From contig CAYMEV010000024.1 of the NCBI GenBank assembly GCA_964389675.1, positions 1-53,416 of the forward strand: 53,416 bases of DNA, in the 5' to 3' direction. The translations under genes were made by a program, and so were the position numbers. A model generated the notes under the pieces. It was not told the origin of the DNA. It saw nothing but the letters and a program-made list of their open reading frames with translations, and did no database searches. This document shows, piece by piece, positions 26,847-35,007 of the stretch (the stretch's first letter is position 1; each line of letters starts with the position of its first letter). The DNA is from CAYMEV01 sp964389675 [NCBI: uncultured Candidatus Sumerlaeota bacterium] (GTDB taxonomy: Bacteria; CAYMEV01).

Positions 26847-29800
26847 ATGGGAAGATTGAATATTCTATCACTATTTGCTGGTATACACCTCTCTCAGCTG
26901 ATCTGCATCCTGCTGCTGTCCCTTCCCGTATATGGCCAAAGCAATCGCGTTCAGTTCCAGAACATCTCCATTGAACAGGGTTTGTCCCAAAGCATTGTAG
27001 AGTGTATTCTCCAGGACAGGACGGGATTTCTCTGGTTTGGCACAGAGGACGGGCTGAACCGCTATGACGGCTACACTTTCACTGTATACAAGGAAGATCC
27101 AGACAATGAAAATTCTCTGAGCCATGACAATATCCTATGTTTGTATGAGGATGGGGATGGAATTATCTGGATAGGAACCTTCCACGGGGGTTTGACGCGC
27201 TTTGATACCTTAACCGGGCGCTTTACCCGCTTCCGGCACGATGCCAGCGCAGGCAGCCTGAGCAGCAATGTTGTCTACAGCGTGGTTCGCGACAGAAAAG
27301 GCAATCTCTGGGTGGGCACAGCCGATGGATTGAACCGTTTTGACGAAACAGAGCAGTCATTCCGGGTTTACCGCCACCAGGATGGAGATCCGAACAGCCT
27401 GAGTCATAACACCATCCGATCAATGTGCCTGGATGCCCGTGGTAATCTATGGATAGGAACGGATGGCGGCGGCTTATGCATGTATGACGGTGCCGGTTTT
27501 GTCAGCTACAGGGCTTCGGGTAAACCTGACAGCATCAGCCATGACAGCGTGCTGGAGGTCTTTTGCGATTCCCAGGGTATACTCTGGCTGGGAACGAACG
27601 GCGGCGGCCTGAATTCCCTGGACATAGAGGAGAACCATTTTTATGTCTTCAGGCACAAGCCCGGCCAGCCGCACAGCCTGAGCAACGATGTTGTGCTCGC
27701 TGTTTATGAGGACGATAAGGGCAGGTTGTGGGTTGGCACGAATGACGGCCTGAACCTGTACAGCAGGCAGACCAACCGCTTTACCCGTTATTATAAGAAT
27801 GGGGCAGACCCGAACAGCCTGAGCCATAACGAAATACACTCCATCTACCAGGATTACAGCGGGGTGCTGTGGTTCGGCACCTATGGGGGCGGCATTAATA
27901 AGCTTCTGGGCCAGGACAAGGGGTTCAACCTGTTGCAGGCAGATCCGGAAAATACGAACAGCCTGAGTCACAACATTGTGTGGGCCATCTGCGAACAAGA
28001 AGACAACATTCTGTGGATAGGCACGCATGGCGGTGGTCTAAACCGCCTGGACCGCAAAAGCGGCATATTTCGAAATTATCGGCACAATACCCAGGATCCC
28101 GCAAGCTTAAGCAATGACATGGTAAGGGTTATTTTTATAGATCATGCCGGCACCTTCTGGCTGGGTACGAACGGAGGCGGTATCTGCCGCTTTGACAGCG
28201 AAAAAGGGACTTTCCGCACCTACACCTATCAGGCAGATGATCCGGAAAGCCTCAGCCATAGCCAGGTGCGCTGCATCTACGAGGACTCAGATCACGACCT
28301 CTGGGTAGGCACGCACGGCGGGGGACTCAACCGCTTTGACAGCCATAGCGCTGCCTTTGTGCGTTATCTCTCCGGTACAGTACCCGGTATGCTGAACAAC
28401 GCTGTGGTGCGCTGCATACTGGAAATAAAACCGCACGTGCTATGGGTAGGAACCTATGGCGGCGGTATCAATGTGTTTGATAAGCATACCGCTCGCTTTA
28501 GTTATATCACGAGCCAGCCGGACAATCCTGCCAGTTTGAGCAATAACTATGTGTTTTGCCTGTTCCGCGACAGCAAGAACAGGCTATGGGTAGGTACGGA
28601 AGGTGGATTAAACTATTTCAACGAGCAGGATGGAACATTCAAACGCTACACAAGGGATGATGGGCTGCCGGACAACACTATCTACGGCATACTGGAGGAC
28701 GATCAGGGACACCTGTGGCTGAGTACCAACAACGGCCTGTCCCGCTTCAACCCACAGCAGGAGTCATGCAAAAACTACACTGTCCTTGACGGCCTGCAAA
28801 GCAACGAGTTCAATGGAGGTTCTTTTTTCCGCAATCCCGTAAGCGGGGAAATGTTCTTCGGCGGCATCAACGGATTGAACACTTTCTTCCCCCGTCAAAT
28901 TCGCGACAACCCATATAAACCGCCTGTGGTTATTACCTCATTTAAGAAGCTGAACAGGGAGCATATAGGTGGCACGCCTATATTCGCGCTCCAGAAAATT
29001 ACCTTATCCTACAGGGACTATTTCTTTTCATTTGAATTTGCCGCCCTGGACTTTACCATACCGGATAAGAACCAATACAGCTACAAACTGGAAGGACTGG
29101 ATGAACAGTGGATCAATACGGACGCCAGGCACCGGGTAGCTTCCTATACCACATTAGCGCCGGGAACTTACACATTCCTGGTAAGAGGCACTAATAATGA
29201 CGGTATCGGTAAAGACACACCCACACGCCTGATTATTCACATTACCCCGCCCTTCTGGGCTACCTGGTGGTTCCGCTTATCTGCCATTGCCGCCCTGTTC
29301 CTGACAGTCCTGTTCCTCTACAAGAGCCACATCCGAAACGTTTACAGCCGTACCCGGCTGGAAACGGAGCTGAAAACTGCCCATCACGCACAAATGTCCA
29401 TCATGCCCCAGCATGACCCCCGGGTACCGGGGTATGATATTTCCGGCAGATGCTTTCCTGCTAATGAGGTGGGCGGAGATTTCTTTGATTACTTCTGGCT
29501 TGAGGAAGGCCGTGAATCCATTGGTATTGCTGTCGGCGACGTGTCCGGAAAGGCCATGAAGGCGGCCATGACCGCGGTACTCAGCCACGGTGTGCTCTTT
29601 TCACAGAGCACGGCCAGTAATTCCCTGCAGGACCTGATGCACTGGCTCAACCACATCCTGTACCACAAGACGGAGAAGTCCATATTCCTGGTCATCTGCC
29701 TGCTGGCCCTGAGGCGCGGGACCCGGGAGCTCACATTCTGCAACGCCGGTCTGCCAATGCCATTGCTTAAATCGGGAGGCACAGTCAAGCCGCTGGAGCA

Positions 29801-30092
29801 GAAGCCAGCCATGCCCCTGGGTGTACAGCCGCAACATCAGGTGCAGGAATGCCATGTCACCCTTGTTCCCGGAGATGTACTGCTGGTTTTCAGCGACGGT
29901 CTGACAGAAGCCTGGAACAGGCAGCGTGAGTTCTACGGCACAGGAAGGCTTGCAGCAACCCTGGAGGCCCTGGATACCCACAGTTTGAGCGCTGCCGAAA
30001 TAGCTGACCGGCTGGTTGCAGATATTAAGACATTTTCCAGGAACATGGAGCAACATGACGACATGAACCTGGTGGCAATCAAGGTCCTGTAG
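26847..30092 (+). CDS. Two-propeller sensor (Reg_prop + Y_Y_Y) fused to SpoIIE/RsbU-type PP2C phosphatase
   Basis: 1081 residues. Signal or anchor (HLSQLICILLLSLPVYG), then 13 clear blades of the LWxGTxxGGLNRFD type plus one degenerate blade (MFFGGINGL), i.e. two seven-bladed propellers. A Y_Y_Y Ig-like domain follows (SYKLEGLDEQWI, LAPGTYTFLVRG), then one transmembrane helix (about 808-828) and a cytoplasmic PP2C/SpoIIE domain with metal-binding Asp878 (EVGGDFFDY), Asp898 (AVGDVSGKAMKAAM) and Asp1017 (VFSDGLTEAW). Known relatives dephosphorylate anti-sigma-factor antagonists. The usual histidine kinase output of such sensors is replaced. Codon use (CGC Arg, GGC Gly, CTG Leu) and GC are visibly different from all neighbours, which use AGG/AGA. 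No partner anti-sigma factor is nearby. No Shine-Dalgarno is seen at the ATG. Confidence 0.9.
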   Translation: MGRLNILSLFAGIHLSQLICILLLSLPVYGQSNRVQFQNISIEQGLSQSIVECILQDRTGFLWFGTEDGLNRYDGYTFTVYKEDPDNENSLSHDNILCLYEDGDGIIWIGTFHGGLTRFDTLTGRFTRFRHDASAGSLSSNVVYSVVRDRKGNLWVGTADGLNRFDETEQSFRVYRHQDGDPNSLSHNTIRSMCLDARGNLWIGTDGGGLCMYDGAGFVSYRASGKPDSISHDSVLEVFCDSQGILWLGTNGGGLNSLDIEENHFYVFRHKPGQPHSLSNDVVLAVYEDDKGRLWVGTNDGLNLYSRQTNRFTRYYKNGADPNSLSHNEIHSIYQDYSGVLWFGTYGGGINKLLGQDKGFNLLQADPENTNSLSHNIVWAICEQEDNILWIGTHGGGLNRLDRKSGIFRNYRHNTQDPASLSNDMVRVIFIDHAGTFWLGTNGGGICRFDSEKGTFRTYTYQADDPESLSHSQVRCIYEDSDHDLWVGTHGGGLNRFDSHSAAFVRYLSGTVPGMLNNAVVRCILEIKPHVLWVGTYGGGINVFDKHTARFSYITSQPDNPASLSNNYVFCLFRDSKNRLWVGTEGGLNYFNEQDGTFKRYTRDDGLPDNTIYGILEDDQGHLWLSTNNGLSRFNPQQESCKNYTVLDGLQSNEFNGGSFFRNPVSGEMFFGGINGLNTFFPRQIRDNPYKPPVVITSFKKLNREHIGGTPIFALQKITLSYRDYFFSFEFAALDFTIPDKNQYSYKLEGLDEQWINTDARHRVASYTTLAPGTYTFLVRGTNNDGIGKDTPTRLIIHITPPFWATWWFRLSAIAALFLTVLFLYKSHIRNVYSRTRLETELKTAHHAQMSIMPQHDPRVPGYDISGRCFPANEVGGDFFDYFWLEEGRESIGIAVGDVSGKAMKAAMTAVLSHGVLFSQSTASNSLQDLMHWLNHILYHKTEKSIFLVICLLALRRGTRELTFCNAGLPMPLLKSGGTVKPLEQKPAMPLGVQPQHQVQECHVTLVPGDVLLVFSDGLTEAWNRQREFYGTGRLAATLEALDTHSLSAAEIADRLVADIKTFSRNMEQHDDMNLVAIKVL

Positions 30093-30268
30093 CAAAGAGG
30101 ATTTTTGCTTATTGCTTTCTCCGAATGTCTCCATGAAACCGTCCTGCCTGCACACGGATGCTACCGCGATATTATGTTTCTGCTGCTGTGAAATGTTCAG
30201 GCGGCGGATCGCATTGCCATGTTGTGAAAATACCCTGACTGAATAAAAAAAGTATTTTCCCCGTAAAT

Positions 30269-30300
30269 TTGTTTTGTCCCTGCAATATTTTTATATTAAA
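30269..30300 (+). promoter_or_regulatory. Promoter-like element with repeated 16-mer ATATTTTTATATTAAA
   Basis: TTGTTT (30269-30274) and TATATT (30292-30297) are 17 bp apart. The 16-mer ATATTTTTATATTAAA (30285-30300) is identical at 50303-50318 and has one mismatch at 46035-46050; in each case an ATG follows within about 15-25 nt. Confidence 0.5.
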
Positions 30301-30315
30301 CAGGAGCAATTATAA

Positions 30316-30390
30316 ATGAATAAAGCTTCAACAATGGATGATATTAAAAAACGAGAGAGTCATGTTTGGGGATATTATTTAATGATATAG
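30316..30390 (+). pseudogene. Possible truncated gene start (24 codons)
   Basis: ATG 30316 follows CAGGAGC at a good distance and opens MNKASTMDDIKKRESHVWG before a TAG at 30388-30390. Promoter-like element, ribosome binding site and start codon are all in order but the frame is short, so it is either a very small peptide or the 5' stub of a gene lost at the duplication boundary. No family recognised. Confidence 0.35.
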
Positions 30391-30471
30391 ACAAGTTACT
30401 AAAATATATGGACTTATTTAAATCATATCATAAATTCAAGCAAATATCAATTATATATACTGGCGGGAGTT

Positions 30472-31425
30472 CTATTCAAATAATGCTTTTTCACTGGCTA
30501 TATTATATCCCTGGGCAAAGTCAAAAGCCTTCATGGCATTCTTTCCCTCGGGCTTTACCTGTTTGATAAGAAGCGCGGTGCCCTGCCCGCATTTCACGAT
30601 CACATCCCTTTCCTTTATAATAACAGTTCCGGGTTCTGCCTCTTCAGGAAAATTACAATCCGACAATTCCGATTTAAGGATCTGTAATCTTTTTTTGTTA
30701 AAAACGGTGTATGCAGGCAGATAACCTGTAAGCCCTCTTATCTTATTATGTATATCAACTGATTTATCCTCCCAGCTTATCCTGCATTCTGATTTGCTTA
30801 TCGGGAAGGCATAGGTTGAGAGCTCATCCTCCTGGGATTTTAGAGTGTAATTGCTCTCATGGATATTGAGGATCACATCCGGTATATATTCACCGCTTAT
30901 TAATGACAGCTTTTGGGAAAGCGATATATAATCATCATCAGGGTCTATATGCATTTTTTTCTGAAAAATAATCTTTCCTGAATCGAGTTTTTTATTCATC
31001 CTGAAAAAGCTTACCCCTGTCTGTGTCCTGCCTTCCATAAGAACCCGGTTGATTGGTGCAGCTCCCCTGTATTCAGGAAGAAGGGATGGATGGATATTGA
31101 TGCAGAAGAATTTCGGAAGCTTAAGCAGTCTTCCCGGTATCATCTTTGAATAGGAACAGACTACTATAAAATCCAGGTCAAGTTCTTTCAGCCTTGAGAT
31201 AAGTCTTTCATCCCTGAGATCATCTGCTTCAATTATATCATGCCCAAGCCTCTGTGTTTCGACCTTTACAGGAGTCGGTATCCTTTTGTTATTCCTGCCT
31301 GATATCCTGTCGCTCAGGGTGATCACGCACTTAAGCCTGATAAAGCTTTCTTTTGCCAGCCTTTTCAGTGGTATTACAGAAAAATCAGAGGATCCGATAT
31401 ATGCTGTATTAATTGTTCTGTTCAT
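30472..31425 (-). CDS. fmt: Methionyl-tRNA formyltransferase
   Basis: 317 residues, normal length. N-terminal formyltransferase fold with the active-site region FCINIHPSLLPEYRGAAP (Asn110, His112) and the following MNKKLDSGKIIFQ with the catalytic Asp. The C-terminal OB-fold tRNA-binding domain holds IHNKIRGLTGYLPAYTVF. It formylates initiator Met-tRNA. Starts 17 nt inside the end of def, the common def-fmt pair. Its 3' end and downstream spacer are duplicated in decayed form next to kdsB (26516-26712). Confidence 0.95.
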   Translation of the reverse strand: MNRTINTAYIGSSDFSVIPLKRLAKESFIRLKCVITLSDRISGRNNKRIPTPVKVETQRLGHDIIEADDLRDERLISRLKELDLDFIVVCSYSKMIPGRLLKLPKFFCINIHPSLLPEYRGAAPINRVLMEGRTQTGVSFFRMNKKLDSGKIIFQKKMHIDPDDDYISLSQKLSLISGEYIPDVILNIHESNYTLKSQEDELSTYAFPISKSECRISWEDKSVDIHNKIRGLTGYLPAYTVFNKKRLQILKSELSDCNFPEEAEPGTVIIKERDVIVKCGQGTALLIKQVKPEGKNAMKAFDFAQGYNIASEKALFE

Positions 31426-31930
31426 CCGGCGGGAGGATTTTTCTAAGTTTTCTGAGTATGAAGGTCTTTTTCAGGCCCTTTATATAATCAATAAAAAGCA
31501 CTCCCCTCAGGTGATCTATCTCATGCTGAAGGACAATGCTCTTAAGCCCTTCGGCCTCTGTGATATGCTCCTTATTGTCCAGGTCCCTGTAGGAGACCTT
31601 GACCCACTCATATCTTTCAATGGTGCTTCTTATTCCTGGAACGCTCAGGCATCCTTCTTCGCTTTCAATCCTGTTCTGGCTGTGTTCAAGGACGACGGGG
31701 TTTATAAGGTACATTGCATCTTCTTCCTTTTCCCCGAAGGAAGGGTCAATTACAATCAGGTTTATATTCTTTGCGACCTGGGGTGCGGCAAGGCCGATAC
31801 CTATGTTTCTGTACATTGTTTCAAACATGTCATCGATAAGTTCCCAGGTACCGGGATCAGGATCAGCAATATCCCTGCTGTCATTCCGTAAAATTGGATT
31901 TCCGTAGGTTATAACCTCTAAAAGCGCCAT
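31409..31930 (-). CDS. def: Peptide deformylase
   Basis: 173 residues. All three deformylase motifs are intact: GIGLAAPQ (44-51), EEGCLSVPG (Cys94 metal ligand) and QHEIDHLRG (His136, Glu137, His140). It removes the N-formyl group added through Fmt. GGAGATGT on the minus strand (about 31936-31943) is its ribosome binding site. It overlaps fmt by 17 nt and follows the tRNA-Thr gene. Confidence 0.97.
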   Translation of the reverse strand: MALLEVITYGNPILRNDSRDIADPDPGTWELIDDMFETMYRNIGIGLAAPQVAKNINLIVIDPSFGEKEEDAMYLINPVVLEHSQNRIESEEGCLSVPGIRSTIERYEWVKVSYRDLDNKEHITEAEGLKSIVLQHEIDHLRGVLFIDYIKGLKKTFILRKLRKILPPDEQNN

Positions 31931-32007
31931 AGTAACATCTCCATAATAGCAATAAATAATTCTCTAATTATTTATACGATATATCAGATTTATGTTTGTT
32001 TTTTTTA

Positions 32008-32079
32008 AGCCGGTGAAGGGATTTGAACCCATGACCTGATAATTACGAATTACCTGCTCTACCCCTGAGCTACACCGGC
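32008..32079 (-). tRNA. tRNA-Thr (anticodon CGT)
   Basis: On the minus strand a 72-nt cloverleaf: acceptor GCCGGTG pairs with CACCGGC; D arm GCTC/GAGC with GG in the loop; anticodon arm GGTAA-TTCGTAA-TTATC with CGT at positions 34-36; T loop TTCAAAT. Anticodon CGU reads ACG (Thr), and the body matches typical bacterial tRNA-Thr. The discriminator is T and CCA is not encoded. It lies between the S4 gene and def, in the same direction. Confidence 0.95.
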
Positions 32080-32117
32080 AATAATCTATCCGGGAGAAAC
32101 TGTTATCTGTTTTTCTC

Positions 32118-32393
32118 CTATTCATCCAGCCCGGCAATATCGGATTCCTTTGATATTACTCTGTAATAAAGAGGCCTTTCCTCCTTTTTAAGGTTTCTTG
32201 CAGGTATGTCAAGTACCTCCAGGATTATTGAAAAAGAACCCTTCTGTATCCTGATTTTATCCCCTTTCCTCGTCATATAGGATGCTTTGACCGGCCTTTC
32301 ATTTGAATAAATATGGCCATTATCCAGGAGGTCTTTTGCCACTGACCTTCTTTTTATTATTCCTGTTTCTTTCAGGAATTTATCTATTCTCAT
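32118..32393 (-). CDS. S4-domain RNA-binding protein (RqcP/HslR-like)
   Basis: 91 residues, almost entirely one S4 domain: MRIDKFLKETGIIKRRSVAK, DNGHIYSNERPVKASYMTRKGDKI. Size and layout match the RqcP (YabO)/Hsp15 group, which bind 50S-nascent chain complexes in ribosome rescue; a more general S4 role is possible. The ATG lies 2 nt after the purC stop, so it is translationally coupled. Confidence 0.85.
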   Translation of the reverse strand: MRIDKFLKETGIIKRRSVAKDLLDNGHIYSNERPVKASYMTRKGDKIRIQKGSFSIILEVLDIPARNLKKEERPLYYRVISKESDIAGLDE

Positions 32394-32395
32394 TT

Positions 32396-33271
32396 TTATT
32401 CCCCAAACTTCCTGTCAGTGATAACCTCATATATTGAACGGTATCTGTTGAATGCTTTTGCTATTACTTCCTCAGTAAGGTCAGGCGGAGGTGATTTTTT
32501 ATCCCAGCCGGTTGATTCAAGGAAGTCTCTTACTACCTGTTTATCATAGCTTTCCGGGCTGTTTCCGGATTCATAGTCCTCCTTTTTCCAGTACCTTGAG
32601 GAATCAGGGGTCAGTATCTCATCTGCAAGTATTATCTCATTATCCTGAATGCCGAATTCAAATTTTGTGTCAACCAGTATGAAACCCCTGCTGTCCAGAT
32701 GATGTTTGGCCTGAAGGAAGAGCCTGCAGCTTATATCCTTTATGTATCTGTAGTTATCCTCTCCAATCTCACGCATCACTTCTTCTGGCGTGACTGGTTC
32801 ATCCTTATGACTGCTTTTGGTTGTAGGCGTAAGGATCACTTCAGGCAGTTCAGAATTTTTTTCCAGACCTTCCGGGAGAGGTACTGGCAGATCTTCATAG
32901 GATTCTTTATACATCTTGTAATATGACCCTGTGAGATAACCCCTTACAATGAACTCAAAGGGGAGGATATCAACCTTCCTGACTATTACCGCCCTGTCCT
33001 CGAGATAAGCCTTCTCTTCACTGTCTATCAGTTCTGAGATGGAATCCATATCCGAAGATATTATATGTGTATGAACATAGCCCTTTACGAAATCAAACCA
33101 GAAAAGGCTCAGCAGATTAAGCAGTTTTCCCTTATCTGGTATTTTCTGGTTGAGGATATGATCAAACGCAGATATTCGGTCGGATGCGACGATCAGCAGT
33201 CTCTTTTCATCCAGTTCATATATGTCTCTTACCTTGCCGCTCCTTATGAGCCTGATATTTTTTAGTTTCAT
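32396..33271 (-). CDS. purC: SAICAR synthetase (phosphoribosylaminoimidazole-succinocarboxamide synthase)
   Basis: 291 residues, the longer PurC class. Start SGKVRDIYELDEKRLLIVASDRISAFD, then RGYLTGSYYKMY, a TPTTKSSHKDEPVTPEE motif, LVDTKFEFG and LADEILTPDSSRYW. It joins CAIR and aspartate in purine synthesis. A very strong ribosome binding site (AAAGGAGAGGA on the minus strand, about 33275-33285) precedes the ATG. First gene of the purC / S4 / tRNA-Thr / def / fmt run. Confidence 0.97.
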   Translation of the reverse strand: MKLKNIRLIRSGKVRDIYELDEKRLLIVASDRISAFDHILNQKIPDKGKLLNLLSLFWFDFVKGYVHTHIISSDMDSISELIDSEEKAYLEDRAVIVRKVDILPFEFIVRGYLTGSYYKMYKESYEDLPVPLPEGLEKNSELPEVILTPTTKSSHKDEPVTPEEVMREIGEDNYRYIKDISCRLFLQAKHHLDSRGFILVDTKFEFGIQDNEIILADEILTPDSSRYWKKEDYESGNSPESYDKQVVRDFLESTGWDKKSPPPDLTEEVIAKAFNRYRSIYEVITDRKFGE

Positions 33272-33562
33272 GCTCCTCTCCTTTATATAATATTCAGGTT
33301 TCTTAAAATGACAGCGGTTTAATTAATATATCAAATTTAATCGGATTGCAAAAAAATTCAAATGCCTGCTCTTTATTAAAAGCTGCCGGTATGCAATATG
33401 TCCTGCAGAGTCTTTTCAACTGGCTGCTAAGGTTCATCTTGTTCCATTTATCCATAAAAAAAGATCAATGGATCATTGCCCCTCTTTTTAAATTTTACAA
33501 AATGCCATATGGTTATAATATAGATCCTGAAATAGTTAAAAGGGATATTTAGGGATTTTGCC

Positions 33563-34513
33563 ATGGAAATACTGATCAACCCGAAGAATTTACCGGAAAG
33601 TATAAAAAGGACATCCATTACGATAGGCAATTTTGATGGCATACATCTGGGGCATCAGCTGCTTATAAGGAAGGTAGTCTCTCTTGCAGAATATAAAAAC
33701 AGCATGCCAGCCCTCATAACATTTGCACCGCACCCTCAGAAGAGCCTGGATCTGTCCAAAGCCCCGCTTCTCCTGACTCCGTTGAAGAAAAAGATACAGA
33801 TCCTTCAGGGTTTTTCCCTTAAGCTTATGGTGATTTTCGATTTCAACCATAGTTTTTCAAAACAGCCTCCTGAAATTTTTATCAGGGAGTACATATCACG
33901 GATTATCAGGGCAGAGGATATTGTAATAGGGGAGAACTTCAGGTTTGGCAGAAATGGTGCAGGCAATGTGGAAATGCTGAAAGGATTTGGCTTGAATTAT
34001 GGATTTGAAACCCATATAATGAAGAGCATAATGGATGAAGGAGAAATAATTTCCAGCACATTGATAAGGAAATGCATTAAAGCTGGTGATGTAATAAGGG
34101 CATGCAGGCTTTTAGGCAGATATTTCAGCATATCAGGGAAGGTACAGAAAGGCAAGGGGATTGGAAGCAGTCTTGGGTTCCCGACAGCAAACATACCTCT
34201 CCCGGAAGGCATAGTGCCAAAAAAGGGTGTATATATCACATTCTGCTCTACCGGCTCTGATTATTTCCCATCCATTACAAATATAGGGACAACACCAAGT
34301 GTATCAAACAGGCCGCTGACAATCGAAGTCCATATACTTAACAGGGATATCGATATATACAATGAGGATATAGAGATTTTCTTTCTTGAGAGGCTCAGGG
34401 ATGAAAATCACTATGAAAGCATTGAGAAACTTAAAACAGCAATTGGCAATGATGTAAATTATGCAAATCAATTTTTCCAGAGAGGAGATTTTATCTATAA
34501 TGATTTCTGTTGA
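33563..34513 (+). CDS. ribF: Bifunctional riboflavin kinase / FAD synthetase
   Basis: 316 residues, family length. N-terminal FMN adenylyltransferase with ITIGNFDGIHLGHQ (residues 19-32) and ISSTLIRK. C-terminal riboflavin kinase has GIGSSLGFPTANIPL (near 198-212), the KKGVYI strand, and NRPLTIEVHILN. Makes FMN and FAD from riboflavin. The 291-bp gap to divergent purC holds a TATAAT hexamer at 33514-33519 but no convincing -35. Its last 14 nt overlap rpiB. Confidence 0.95.
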   Translation: MEILINPKNLPESIKRTSITIGNFDGIHLGHQLLIRKVVSLAEYKNSMPALITFAPHPQKSLDLSKAPLLLTPLKKKIQILQGFSLKLMVIFDFNHSFSKQPPEIFIREYISRIIRAEDIVIGENFRFGRNGAGNVEMLKGFGLNYGFETHIMKSIMDEGEIISSTLIRKCIKAGDVIRACRLLGRYFSISGKVQKGKGIGSSLGFPTANIPLPEGIVPKKGVYITFCSTGSDYFPSITNIGTTPSVSNRPLTIEVHILNRDIDIYNEDIEIFFLERLRDENHYESIEKLKTAIGNDVNYANQFFQRGDFIYNDFC

Positions 34514-34967
34514 TATCGCAATCGCATCTGACCATGGCGGGTATGAACTGAAAGAGGTTCTGAAGGAGTACCTGAAAAGCAATAATTATAATGTTAAGGA
34601 TTTTGGATGTCACAGCAGGGAATCAGTGGATTACCCGGAATATGCAGAAAAATGCTGTAACCATGTCCTTTCCGGCCGCGACTGCCTGGGTGTGCTTATC
34701 TGCGGGTCAGGAATCGGTATGAGCATTACAGCAAATAAGATAAAGGGAATAAGGGCTGCTTTGTGTACAAGCGAGTATCATGCAAGGCTGAGCAGAGAGC
34801 ATAATAATGCCAATGTCCTTTGCCTCGGCGCAAGATATACAGCCGGTGATTATGCTATGAGGATACTCGATGCCTTTCTGATATCAAAGTTTGAGGGAGG
34901 AAGGCACATTAAAAGGCTGAACAGGATAAAAGAAATAGAAACAAAAGGTTCTGGAAACTGTAAATAA
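34500..34967 (+). CDS. rpiB: Ribose-5-phosphate isomerase B (RpiB/LacAB family)
   Basis: I choose ATG 34500: AGAGGAGA (34480-34487) lies upstream and the product (155 residues) then begins like other RpiB proteins, with IASDHGGYELKEVLKEYL (Asp11, His12). An upstream in-frame ATG at 34461 would add 13 residues without support. Other motifs: SVDYPEYA, LICGSGIGMSITANK (catalytic-site Cys68), REHNNANVLCLGAR. Interconverts ribose-5-P and ribulose-5-P, though relatives act on other sugar phosphates. Overlaps ribF by 14 nt. Confidence 0.93.
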   Translation: MISVDIAIASDHGGYELKEVLKEYLKSNNYNVKDFGCHSRESVDYPEYAEKCCNHVLSGRDCLGVLICGSGIGMSITANKIKGIRAALCTSEYHARLSREHNNANVLCLGARYTAGDYAMRILDAFLISKFEGGRHIKRLNRIKEIETKGSGNCK

Positions 34968-35007
34968 AAATATGTTATACTCTTTTAAGGGGAATTAAGA
35001 TATAATT

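Larger units (their letters stand above)
30093..30471. other. Junction region downstream of the propeller-phosphatase
   Basis: 379 bp. Bases up to about 30235 keep the GC-richer foreign composition; the rest is AT-rich like the backbone. It holds a promoter-like 16-mer (30285-30300), a 24-codon reading frame with a ribosome binding site (30316-30390), and from about 30424 the sequence matching the copy next to kdsB. GAAAATAC / GTATTTTC near 30224-30257 forms a weak inverted repeat without a T tract. Confidence 0.6.

Noticed and set aside
27474-28028. Long antisense reading frame inside the propeller gene
   Set aside because: Codon-phase shadow of the repetitive, GC-rich blades. No start signals and low-complexity product.
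27000-28760. Regularly spaced repeats that could suggest a CRISPR-like array
   Set aside because: They are about 130-150 nt apart, degenerate and in frame: propeller blades of the sensor protein. No CRISPR array or cas gene is present in the window.
33346-33552. 68-codon frame between purC and ribF
   Set aside because: No ribosome binding site, no family resemblance, and it occupies the promoter region of two divergent housekeeping genes.
34461-34499. Upstream ATG for rpiB
   Set aside because: Adds 13 residues not seen in the family, and the ribosome binding site at 34480-34487 fits ATG 34500.
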